From: UBA7396 sp034675265
Lineage (GTDB): Bacteria; Patescibacteriota; Gracilibacteria; BD1-5; UBA6164
Assembly: GCA_034675265.1 (NCBI GenBank)
Contig: JAUCDK010000032.1
Span: 1-11,335, forward strand
Direction: 5' to 3'
Length of the DNA: 11,335 bases
This document shows positions 1-7,102 of the stretch, in pieces; within the stretch, counting starts at the first letter, position 1; each line of letters begins with the position of its first letter. The position numbers and the translations under genes are program-made. The notes beneath the pieces are model-generated. The model was not told the DNA's origin, ran no database searches, and saw only the letters and a list, made by a program, of their open reading frames with translations.

Positions 1-343
1 TATGAGTTGCAGATATGGCAGGAGCACTTTTTTCTCATCAAGTATTTCCAAGAGAGGTATTACTTCCAGCACCATTTCCCACTCAAATAATTGTTCTTCA
101 AACAGCGTTGTTATAAGCTGACCAACCTGTTGGACAAGTTGTTAAGTTAAATGCCATTACTGCTCCAGAGGGGATTCCAGATTGTACACTTGCAACTAAT
201 TCATTCCATTTTTGGTAATCAAGTTTGTCTCAAGGTGAAGCTGTTAGTCCATTCCAGGCTTGTATAGATAATGTAGTAAGACCTACGATTAAAAATGTAG
301 AAAGTAAATATTTACTTATATTTTGTTTATTTGTTTTAAACAT
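1..343 (-). CDS. exported phage tail-collar-like protein, copy 1 (partial, 3' end beyond window)
   Basis: Exported protein of unknown exact role; only the first 114 codons lie in the window. Residues 1-29 are a basic start plus a hydrophobic stretch ending SIQA, which looks like a signal peptide cleaved before Trp30. After it comes a block shared with the paralogue at 1304-1918 (GDKLDYQKWNELV), then the N-terminal signature of tail-collar/tail-fibre-like proteins: GAVMAFNLTTCPTGW, then GRTIIGVGNGAG. The family usually mediates surface binding at phage tail tips; a binding role here is inferred. UGA encodes at least five glycines. The start is taken at 341-343 because it aligns with the start of the paralogue; an upstream ATG near 430 would overlap the pilin gene. 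It follows the pilin gene by 29 bases with no terminator, so the two are probably co-transcribed. No Shine-Dalgarno sequence is visible. Confidence 0.72.
195..234. repeat. paralogue repeat, copy A (pairs with 1782-1821)
   Basis: This 40-base stretch matches 1782-1821 at 38 of 40 positions in the same orientation. Both copies encode the conserved GDKLDYQKWNELV region of the two collar-like genes. The match reflects gene duplication under protein constraint or recent exchange between copies; it is not a mobile-element end. Confidence 0.8.
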
Positions 344-372
344 AGTAAAAATATTAAAAAATAAATGAATTA

Positions 373-1287
373 TTATAAAGAACATTCTCAAAATATACTT
401 CCAGAAGTATTTCACTCTCAAAAAATACAATCTTGAGTTGGAGGGGAATTTACTATTTCTTCTTCAGGAAAATTTCATTGATATTCTTCTCAAAATATAG
501 TTTTTCAGACTGTGTTTAGATTGTATCAAAGTTGAGTATAAACTCAGGAATTTGATTCAAATTCAGTAGTAGTTTGTGGAAGAGTTACTCAAGTGACACT
601 TAAAGAAGGTTTTCCAGTTACCAGTTGTAAAATGCTTTGAGTATCAGAATTTTGTATAGAAGTATTTCAATCTACAGTATAAGGAAGATTATCGGAATTA
701 TTTGCAACAAAATAAATATTTCCAGTTAAAGTCACTTTTCATCTGTTATTAAAAATGAGAGATGGGATATTGTAAATAGTATTTCATTTAGTAATTAATC
801 ATCAATAGTTTCAAATTACTTTTGCTTTATTATTTGAATTTGCATAAGTGATTGGCAACATATGGTATGAAACATCATTTTCTAAAACTGTTGCAATTTG
901 ATAATATTTTTTATTATAACTGATTCAGTAAATATAATTATCATTTGTTTTTGGGTCAAGAGGAATAGTATTTACATTGACTGCTCTTGAAATATTATTT
1001 TTTATAAATCAAACATAATTGAGTTGAATTTCTTCTCAGTTATTGTCATATACTCAAGTTCAATAAACATCATCAGGCATTGGGAAACTACTGGTTTTTA
1101 CCTCATAAAGATTGAGTCAAGTTTGTAGATTTGAAAGAGTGGTAAGTCTGTTTCCATCCCTTGCATTTCCAGTATAATTTTTAAAAGATATAAATGCTAT
1201 AGTCGCTAAAATAGCAAGAATAGTTATTACTATGATAAGTTCAACAAGAGTGAATCATAGATAAAGATTTTTTTTGTGTTTTTTCAT
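373..1287 (-). CDS. type IV prepilin-like protein (pseudopilin/pilin) with class III signal
   Basis: A 304-residue type IV pilin or pseudopilin. The short basic leader (MKKHKKNLYLG) is followed by the classic prepilin sequence FTLVELIIVITILAILA: Phe at mature +1, Glu at +5, then a hydrophobic helix. Prepilin peptidase would cut after Gly11, and that glycine is itself encoded by UGA (1255-1257). Length exceeds that of most major pilins (about 150-180 residues), so it may be a minor or tip pilin or a large pseudopilin. The region after residue 40 is rich in Asn, Thr and Ser. The C-terminus repeats FGE three times and carries two cysteines, one in DCIFGE and one in FGECSL, which could close a disulfide loop. 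By hand count UGA encodes 22 glycines against 5 GGA. It starts 16 bases after the upstream collar-like gene and lies 29 bases before the downstream one. The pilus machinery is not in the window. Confidence 0.88.
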
Positions 1288-1303
1288 ACGTGATAAGTTA
1301 GAA

Positions 1304-1918
1304 TTAATTTTTTACACAATAAAGGAGAGCAATCGATGGTTGCATATTATTTTCAGACCCAGGAATAGTTATATTTTGAGCTGGTGTTCCTCATCAAGAA
1401 ACAGAAACATTTAGAGGAATATATGCTGCAGATAAATCTGTTGGAGCAGTATTTGAAAACATTTGTACAGTTGAACTTCATGCTTTTGAAGTACCTAAAT
1501 ATGAAGCTCAACTTGGAGCAACTATGCTTCCAACTTCTGTTCTGAGAGGTATAGTTGCTGTAACGGTTAAGTTACTAGAAGTTGCAGGAATAGTAAAAGC
1601 ATATCAAGGAGCTGTAACACTTCCTATATTTTGAGCTAAAGTTGTATTATTTCCAGCACCATTTCCTACTCAAATAATAGTTCTTCCTATAGCAGGAGTA
1701 TATGGAGACCAACCATTCGGACAACTAGTGAGATTAAAAGCCGCTACTTCTCATGGAATTCTTCCAGATTGTACTGTTGTAACTAATTCATTCCATTTTT
1801 GATAATCAAGTTTATCTCAAGGAGATGCAGTAAGTCAGTTCCAAGCTTGAACACATAGAATACTAAGAAATATTGTACTAAAAATACTTACTATATATTT
1901 TGTTTTGTGTTTATTCAT
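1304..1918 (-). CDS. exported phage tail-collar-like protein, copy 2 (complete)
   Basis: A complete 204-residue paralogue of the gene at 1-343. Residues 1-25 form a probable signal peptide ending CVQA before Trp26. Residues about 33-46 carry GDKLDYQKWNELV, identical in both copies. A tail-collar-like start follows (AAFNLTSCPNGW at about 59-70, GRTIIGVGNGAG at 78-89), then a Ser/Thr/Gly-rich middle. The C-terminus QPSIALLYCVKN closely resembles the usual RPxNVALLYCxK ending of tail-fibre/collar proteins, so both ends of the module are present. Phage structural genes are absent around it and it has an export signal, so a cellular surface protein is more likely than a prophage remnant. UGA encodes nine glycines, some aligned with GGA in the paralogue. 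First gene of the leftward cluster; its promoter lies 31-58 bases upstream. No Shine-Dalgarno sequence; stop is TAA. Confidence 0.8.
1782..1821. repeat. paralogue repeat, copy B (pairs with 195-234)
   Basis: Second copy of the 40-base repeat shared by the collar-like genes, with two mismatches. The pair brackets the pilin gene as direct repeats about 1.6 kb apart, so recombination between them could delete or duplicate the pilin gene. Confidence 0.8.
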
Positions 1919-1948
1919 AAATATTGTAGTTAATATATAAACTAATAT

Positions 1949-1976
1949 ATTATAATATAGATATTTTAAAAGTCAA
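1949..1976 (-). promoter_or_regulatory. sigma-70-type promoter for the collar/pilin cluster
   Basis: Read leftwards, the -35 box TTGACT (1971-1976) and a perfect -10 box TATAAT (1949-1954) are separated by 16 bases. Transcription would start near 1942, leaving a leader of about 24 bases before the ATG at 1918. Boxes this close to consensus suggest substantial expression. Confidence 0.65.
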
Positions 1977-2010
1977 TAAAAATCATTTTTCATATATTTT
2001 TGTAAAAAGA

Positions 2011-2038
2011 TTGGATTTTTATAATTTTTTTCTATAAT
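2011..2038 (+). promoter_or_regulatory. sigma-70-type promoter for pgi
   Basis: TTGGAT (2011-2016) and a perfect TATAAT (2033-2038) are 16 bases apart on the plus strand. A start near 2045 would give a leader of about 25 bases before the pgi ATG, without a Shine-Dalgarno sequence. It is divergent from the promoter at 1949-1976; the two share the 151-base gap 1919-2069, which otherwise shows only AT-rich sequence. Confidence 0.55.
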
Positions 2039-2069
2039 TTTTATATGTATTTATTTAAAATAAAATATT

Positions 2070-3335
2070 ATGAAAAAATATATTGAAGTTCAAGTAGAAA
2101 ATAATCTAAAAGATGAATTATTTTGATTCACAGAGAGTATTTTATTACAAGAAAAAAAACTTCTTGATAAAAGCTGAGAAGGAAATGATTTCCTTGGTTG
2201 GTTAGATATAGAAAATATTATTTCACAAGAAGAACTAAATAAATTAAAACAAACAGCAAAATATTTTCAATCTTTTGAAAAAATTGTTGTGATTGGTATT
2301 TGAGGTTCTTATTTGTGAGCAAAAGCAGTTTTGGAATCACTTACATCAAATTTTAGTGAAGAAAAAATTATTTTTGCTTGATTTCAATTGGATACAAATT
2401 ATTTAAAAGATTTAGTACATTATTTAGAAAATAAAAATTATTGAATTGTTGTTATTTCAAAATCTGGAACGACACTCGAACCAGCGATTAGTTTTAGAGT
2501 TTTATTACAAGATTTACAAAAAAAATATTCTTCTGATGAAATCTCAAAAAGGGTAGTAGCAATAACTGATAAAAATAAGTGAGTTTTAAAAGAATTTTCT
2601 TCAAAAAATTGATTTGAAACTTTTGTAATTTCTGATGATATTTGAGGAAGATATAGCGTATTTACGGCAGTTTGACTTTTACCAATAGCAATCGCTTGAT
2701 ATGATGTTGATCAAATTTTGCAGTGAGCTTTTGATATGCAAAAATATCTTAATGAAGAAAAAGATATATCAAAAAATCCAGCATTTTTATACGCATGAAT
2801 AAGAAATAATTTACTTGAAAAATGAAAAAATATTGAAATTCTTGCAAGCTTTCATTTTTCATTGAAATATATTTCTGAATGGTGGAAACAACTTTTTTGA
2901 GAAAGTGAAGGGAAAGATGGAAAAGGAATATTTCCAACGAGTTTAAATTTTTCTACCGATTTACATTCTCTTGGGCAATATGTTCAAGATGGTAAAAGAA
3001 ATTTATTTGAAACTTTTTTGGTGGTAGAAAATGAAAAAAATAATTTAGAGATTCCATATGTAGAAAATGATAATGATAGATTAAATTTTCTCGCTTGAAA
3101 AAATCTTTCTTTTGTAAATACTTCAGCATTAGAATGAACGATACAAGCTCATAAAGAATGAGGAGTTCCAGTTATAAAAATTCTCATTCCTGAAATAAAT
3201 GAATATTATCTTGGGCAACTTTTATATTTTTTCCAAAGATCTTGTGGAATCAGCGCGTATTTACTTTGAGTAAATCCATTTAATCAACCTTGAGTAGAGG
3301 CATATAAAAAGCATATGATGGAAAATTTGAGGTAA
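2070..3335 (+). CDS. pgi: glucose-6-phosphate isomerase
   Basis: Interconverts glucose 6-phosphate and fructose 6-phosphate in the cytoplasm (glycolysis/gluconeogenesis). The 421-residue product has the length of the short bacterial form, well below the roughly 550 residues of the E. coli type. Signatures in order: IGIGGSYLGAKA at 75-86 with Gly78 and Gly83 from UGA; the phosphate-binding SKSGTTLEPA at 130-139; EWWKQLFGESEGKDGKG from 270, containing candidate catalytic glutamates; DLHSLGQ with His299; and the C-terminal NQPGVEAYKK with the probable catalytic lysine at 413. By hand count 20 glycines come from UGA and 14 from GGN, while conserved tryptophans are TGG. Read with the standard code the gene would shatter, but with code 25 it is intact. 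It has its own promoter, ends at TAA, and is followed after 27 bases by an exported-protein gene, probably in the same transcript. Confidence 0.97.
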
Positions 3336-3362
3336 TATATTTTTAATTTTTCACTTATTTTT

Positions 3363-4259
3363 ATGAAAAAAATTTTATTTTTAATATTGATATTTCAATT
3401 TACATCTTCATATGCTCTTGATATAACGTTTGAAACAGCAAAAAATAGCTCTCCAAAAATAGAATATAATAGCTTTTTTACTTATCCAATTCCAACTGAA
3501 TGATATGTTGATTTTTGAAATACTGTTTCTGCTGTAAAAAATTACCATAGAACGACTTTGCTTTGAAAATATACTACAGATGATGCATGGAATTTTCAAA
3601 AAACATATATCCCTCATGTAGATGAAGTATTTATATATATGAAAAATATGTTATGAGAACCAAAACTTAAAAAACTGCTTCAAGAATGAAAAATATCTAT
3701 ATTTTGAGAAAAAAATAAATGTATTGATTGAGAAATTCATCCAAGTTTAAAAAAACAAAAAACTTCTTGCCTTTATGAAGATGATAAAAATCTCTTTGTA
3801 AATACTGATAATTTACTTTCATATTGGATAGAAAGCCCAAAAAAACAAAAAATAAAATTAAAAATTTTTCCAGTTACCAATAAAGATTATATTTTTCCTA
3901 CGTATGACGAATATGACCAGTGAAAATTTCCTATTTTTACTTTTATCGATAGTAGTTTAGATTATTATGGTTTGCTTTGAAGATATTCAACTTGAACCTC
4001 GGATCGTTTATTTGATACGGGAGTTCTGAATATTAATTTCAAAAAAAAATATATACTGACTAAATTTGATAATACTTATCAACCACCAAAACATATTATT
4101 AAGAATAAAACAACGAAACTTCCTACTTTGTATACATTAGTACCATATTATGAAACTGAAATCGAAGTACAAAAATGATGAAATACTATTTTACTTGCAT
4201 ATGGAAGTTATACGTATCTTTCTGAAGAATTAAATGAAAATATTACGATTCACCAATAA
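3363..4259 (+). CDS. exported protein of unknown function
   Basis: I do not recognise a family for this 298-residue protein. It begins with a clear Sec-type signal peptide: MKK, a hydrophobic core, and SSYA with probable cleavage after Ala18. The mature part has no further membrane helix, is rich in Lys, Asn, Tyr and Phe, and has two cysteines about 20 residues apart (CIDGEIHPS and SCLYEDD) that could form a disulfide outside the membrane. The C-terminal half has alternating hydrophobic residues (LYTLVPYYETEIEV, TILLAYGSYTYL), suggestive of beta strands. UGA encodes 12 glycines. It lies 27 bases after pgi with no promoter or terminator between, so it is likely co-transcribed, though nothing links it to sugar metabolism. 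TAA abuts a terminator. The ATG at 3363 is chosen because it gives a complete signal peptide; there is no Shine-Dalgarno sequence. Confidence 0.85.
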
Positions 4260-4260
4260 A

Positions 4261-4288
4261 AAAAAGACCAAATATATTTGGTCTTTTT
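4261..4288. terminator. bidirectional intrinsic terminator (perfect 28-base palindrome)
   Basis: A perfect inverted repeat (arms 4261-4274 and 4275-4288) has the stem core AAAGACCAAAT, A-rich on one side and T-rich on the other, so it can terminate in both directions. It starts one base after the TAA of the plus-strand exported-protein gene and lies 19 bases beyond the UGA at 4308 of the converging lipoprotein gene. Confidence 0.88.
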
Positions 4289-4307
4289 GTATTGTCGTTG
4301 CTGTAAA

Positions 4308-4553
4308 TCAACGATGACGATGATCGTGGGAACGATTATGTCGATGGTGATTATGCCAATACGGTGCAGGCACAATGATTTGTCTTTCAATCACGATTGG
4401 ACGTCGTTGATAAATGACTTCAGTTTGCCTCACCACAGGTTGGCGCACAACGATATACGAATCTTCATACATAGGTCTTCTCATGGGTGTCATTACTACA
4501 ACACAGCCACTGAGATGAATCAGAATAAAGATTGCCAATAACAATCTTCTCAT
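4308..4553 (-). CDS. small His/Arg-rich lipoprotein, foreign-looking, apparently ending at UGA
   Basis: An 81-residue putative lipoprotein of unknown function. MRRLLLAIFILIHLSGC is a lipoprotein signal with lipobox LSGC and lipidation at Cys17. The mature part is Arg/Val/Pro-rich (RQPVVRQTEV, ERQIIVPAPYW) and ends in a His/Arg tail, NHHRHNRSHDHRHR, which could bind metal or anions. It differs from every neighbour: about 42% G+C by hand count, arginine often CGN, its only glycine GGC, no internal UGA, and a strong Shine-Dalgarno sequence that fixes the start at 4553. Its stop is UGA, which the rest of the window decodes as glycine. If read through, translation would add 26 residues, cross the terminator palindrome, and end at TAA (4230-4232) inside the converging gene. 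It therefore looks acquired from a standard-code bacterium. A start at 4574 is possible but lacks a ribosome site. Confidence 0.72.
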   Translation of the reverse strand: MRRLLLAIFILIHLSGCVVVMTPMRRPMYEDSYIVVRQPVVRQTEVIYQRRPIVIERQIIVPAPYWHNHHRHNRSHDHRHR

Positions 4554-4557
4554 GACA

Positions 4558-4566
4558 CTCTCCTTT
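4558..4566 (-). promoter_or_regulatory. Shine-Dalgarno sequence of the lipoprotein gene
   Basis: On the minus strand AAAGGAGAG occupies 4566-4558, with the GGAG core six bases before the ATG at 4553. It is the only clear Shine-Dalgarno sequence before any gene in the window, and it selects 4553 over the in-frame ATG at 4574. Confidence 0.8.
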
Positions 4567-4587
4567 AAAATCAATGAGATAAATATA

Positions 4588-4614
4588 ATTATAAGTAAAA
4601 ACTATATTTGTCAA
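4588..4614 (-). promoter_or_regulatory. promoter for the lipoprotein gene
   Basis: Read leftwards, consensus TTGACA (4609-4614) and consensus TATAAT (4588-4593) are separated by 15 bases, slightly short of the usual 16-18. The leader would be about 30 bases. It lies just after the stop of the 67-residue gene, so the lipoprotein can be transcribed independently of dus. Confidence 0.55.
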
Positions 4615-4635
4615 TAAAAGATGTATATTTAATAT

Positions 4636-4839
4636 CTACTCTGGACAATGTTTTGTAAATGTATCTTCTCTTTGCTTTACAGAAGGTATCTTATATTTAA
4701 GAATTTTTTCAACTAAATTTACAACATCAAGCGCAAAAGATTCTCTCAATTTTACAATATCACGAAGTTCGCTTTCATCTAAAAATCAGACTCCATCATT
4801 ATCAATACGATTTTGTAAAAATGCTATTTGTTCTTTCAT
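4636..4839 (-). CDS. small protein of unknown function downstream of dus
   Basis: A 67-residue charged cytoplasmic protein with no recognised family. It has no signal or membrane segment. Most of it should be helical, with alternating acidic, basic and hydrophobic positions (LDESELRDIVKLRESFAL, then VVNLVEKILKYK), followed by a polar tail ending KHCPE. One glycine, in DGVGFLDE, is UGA, so it is easily missed with the standard code. The ATG follows the dus stop after nine bases, so it is probably the second gene of a dus transcript. Stop is TAG. The length, start and codon use are ordinary for the host. No function is proposed. Confidence 0.65.
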
Positions 4840-4848
4840 AACTTATCT

Positions 4849-5844
4849 TTATATAATTATTTCGTGAGGTTTTATATCCAAACTATCAGAAAATTCGGTT
4901 CTAATTTCATTTAAAATTCATTCTAATACTTCCATACTTTCAATGGTAACTAGTCTTTTTCTATATGCTGAAACTCAAGGAAAACCTTTTAAATATTGTA
5001 CTAAATGTTTTCTGATATCAAGAGTTGCTTTTTTTTCTCATTTTGAAAGCAATAATGCATTTGCATGAAAACTCATGGTTTCAAGAATTTCTCTGAGAGT
5101 TGGTTCGTATCATCCTGGAACAAAACACCAAGGATTTCAAAAACTTCCTCTTCCAACCATAAATCCATCAAGTTTTACTTCTCAATCTGGAGAATAAATT
5201 TTTGCCATTCCATCATCAAAATTTTTAATATCTCCATTACAAATTACTGGAATCGAAACATTTTTTTTGAGTTCATAAATTTGTGTAAAATCAGCAAATC
5301 CAGTATAAGCTTGTTTTGCTGTTCTTCCATGAACAGTGATAAGTCAAGCTCCAGCACTTTCCAATCATTTTACAAAATCAATTAATGTTTCTGCTCCATT
5401 CCATCCAAGACGAGTTTTTACAGAAATCGGAAGGTGAGTTGCTTTATTGAGAGTTTCAACGATTTCAAAGGCAGTATCACGATTAATGATTAAACCAGAA
5501 CCATGTCAGCTACTTACTACTTTTTTTGCAGGACATCACATATTTACATCAATTCCAGCAACATTATATCTTTCAATAATTTTTGCAGCTTTTGCAAACA
5601 TTTCTGGATCTTTTCAAAATATTTGTATGATAAGAGGTTTTTCAATATCTTGATGTGGTAAAACGCTATCTGCTAAAAATTTTGAATGAACAAGTCCATC
5701 AGCTGAATAAAACTCACTCACACACATTATATTTGGGTTTATTTTTTTATTTACTTGTCTGTAAGCACTATCTGTGTAACCATCCATCGGAGCAAGGAAG
5801 GCTATTGGTCATTGTGAAGCCAAATTTTTCCAAAAATCTTTCAT
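4849..5844 (-). CDS. dus: tRNA-dihydrouridine synthase, DusB/NifR3-like
   Basis: A 331-residue FMN-dependent enzyme that reduces uridine to 5,6-dihydrouridine in tRNA, using NADPH in characterised members. The TIM-barrel signatures are clear: FLAPMDGYTDSAYR near residue 16, then VNMGCPAKKV with the catalytic Cys104, SVKTRLGWNG, TVHGRTAKQAYTG, the ICNGDI strand and the phosphate-binding GRGSFGNPW. NMGCPAKKV is closest to the DusB subfamily, and the length is usual for it. UGA encodes 12 glycines, including those in NMGC and SFGNPW. The reading begins at the ATG at 5844, which leaves about ten residues before the first barrel strand. There is no Shine-Dalgarno sequence. It heads a leftward pair with the 67-residue gene and is divergent from the gene at 5965. 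Dus proteins share this fold widely, so tRNA target position is not predicted. Confidence 0.95.
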
Positions 5845-5874
5845 TTTAAAGTTATTATATTTAATATAAAAGAG

Positions 5875-5901
5875 ATTATATTGATTTTTTTTATTTTACA
5901 A
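5875..5901 (-). promoter_or_regulatory. candidate promoter for dus
   Basis: Read leftwards, TTGTAA (5896-5901) and a perfect TATAAT (5875-5880) are 15 bases apart, about 30 bases before the dus ATG. The -10 box is convincing; the -35 box is weak and the spacing short. A TTGACT lies further upstream (5930-5935) without a good partner. Confidence 0.35.
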
Positions 5902-5964
5902 TTTTTATATTTCAAAACATTTTAAGTAAAGTCAAACAATTTTTCTTCACTTCTAAAAAAAATT

Positions 5965-6510
5965 ATGTTAGAATATTTAAGTAAAAAATTTAGTATTAAT
6001 AAGGAAAATATGTCAGAGTCAATTTTCAGCGAAAAAAAGAAATATGCAAAAGCCATAAAAGAATATTATCATCTAAATACAAAAAATAAAGCAATTGGAC
6101 TTATTTTACTTAATGATGAGTCGTCTATTGATTTTTTACTTGATGGTTTAGAGGTGTTATCTTGTGATTTCGTTATAAAAACAAAAACAGAGTTTGCTCA
6201 GAAATTAAATGTTGTTGCTTCAAGTGATATAAAAAAAGATTTACTGTTAGGATTTGATTTTGTAGTAAGTGATAACGAAGTAGAATGACTTTGAGAATAT
6301 TTTAAACTTTGAGTAGTTCCAATTCTCCCAAGTAATAATCATTTATCAGGAATTTTGCGTGAATTTGATCCACTTCAAAGTGAAGGAAATAGTTTTTTTT
6401 ATTTGAGTGAAAATAAATGGTCAATATATGCTTCCATTATCAGATATTTAGAAAATTATAAATTTCCATATGATAATAGAAATTTAGTAAAAAATGTAGT
6501 AAGTATTTAA
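5965..6510 (+). CDS. unrecognised cytoplasmic protein, faintly GT-B glycosyltransferase-like
   Basis: A 181-residue protein without signal peptide or membrane segment; I cannot assign a family firmly. The N-terminal half is Lys/Glu-rich and helical, with a strand-like IGLILLNDE. The C-terminal half reads VVSDNEVEGLGEYFKLGVV, PILPSNNHLSG and later EGNSFFYLSENKWSIYASII. That order (acidic EGLG, small-residue turn, hydrophobic PI, then GN-FFYL and a helix) resembles the C-terminal nucleotide-sugar half of GT-B glycosyltransferases of the glycogen-synthase type. A complete enzyme would be more than twice as long, so it could be a fragment, a degenerate relative or coincidence. Three UGA glycines occur. 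The ATG at 5965 follows an AT-rich gap with no Shine-Dalgarno sequence; Met16 is an alternative. It is 22 bases upstream of the next gene, probably co-transcribed. Confidence 0.8.
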
Positions 6511-6532
6511 TAAATATAATGAAATTACGCTT

Positions 6533-7102
6533 ATGAATATAGAAAGTTTGAATACAATATCTCAAAAACCAACTTTTCAATGATCTATAGTACAACAAAC
6601 ATCACAAAAAGTACATAATATATTAGATAAAGAGGATTTTGAACTTTTATTTTTGGATTTATTGGATGAAATTTTACCAGAACCGATAGAAATAAATGAA
6701 TATTGAGATGAAATATATAAATCAGTAAAATGTAACTTTTGAGTAAATGGGTATTATAAAATTGAAATTAAATCAGGAGTTATTTCTATAGAGATGATTC
6801 AAATGCCAACAAAATGAGTAGAAGCAATGTTGAGTATTATTAGATATGCTTACGAAAATGGACTTACCAAAATTAAATGAGAAGCCAATCCTCAAAAAAA
6901 ACATTCATCAGATATGAATAGAAGAGTAAGATTATTAGTATCATTTTATACATCTTTTTGATGTAAACCAGAACTTTATTCTAAAACTGGGGGAAAATAC
7001 ATGGTAATGAATTTATCTGAACCAGGATTATTAGAAGTTCTTTATAAGAAAACAAAAATATTTCAAGAAACTTGAAAATGGCCAATTCTTTATACAAAAT
7101 AA
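6533..7102 (+). CDS. unrecognised cytoplasmic protein, possibly GNAT-like acetyltransferase fold
   Basis: A 189-residue soluble protein. The first 55 residues are polar and helical and lack a signal. The rest resembles the order of a GNAT domain without a decisive motif: strands YYKIEIKSG and VISIEMIQMP, then KGVEAMLSIIRYAYENG as the candidate loop and helix that hold acetyl-CoA, KIKGEANPQ, a helix NRRVRLLVSFYTSFG and a final strand KYMVMNL. FYTSFGCKPE matches the position of the usual FY-x-x-x-GF motif of these enzymes, but the acyl-CoA loop is not canonical. UGA encodes seven glycines. It starts 22 bases after the preceding TAA; an ATG 14 bases earlier stops at once. A short T-rich tract follows its TAA. 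The annotation as a gene is firm; the fold is a tentative guess. Confidence 0.82.

Noticed and set aside
1..1918. Prophage or tailocin remnant because of the tail-collar-like proteins
   Set aside because: The proteins have signal peptides, lie around a pilin gene, and no phage structural, lysis or integrase gene is seen; host codon use is identical.
1947..1958. Palindrome ATATTATAATAT overlapping the leftward -10 box, as a possible operator
   Set aside because: A 12-base palindrome of only A and T is expected by chance in this AT-rich gap.
2070..3335. Apparent nonsense mutations making pgi, topA, dus and the other genes look like pseudogenes
   Set aside because: All interruptions are UGA, none TAA or TAG, and they fall on conserved glycines; read with code 25 the genes are intact.
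4278..4541. Open frame on the plus strand opposite the lipoprotein gene
   Set aside because: It is antisense to a gene with signal peptide, lipobox, promoter and Shine-Dalgarno sequence; its composition is a mirror of that gene.
5065..5849. Several plus-strand open frames within dus
   Set aside because: They are shadows of the conserved dus gene on the other strand and show no family signature.
5845..5964. Possible RNA gene or riboswitch in the divergent gap between dus and the gene at 5965
   Set aside because: The gap is almost entirely A/T with no G+C-rich stems; only the candidate dus promoter is visible.
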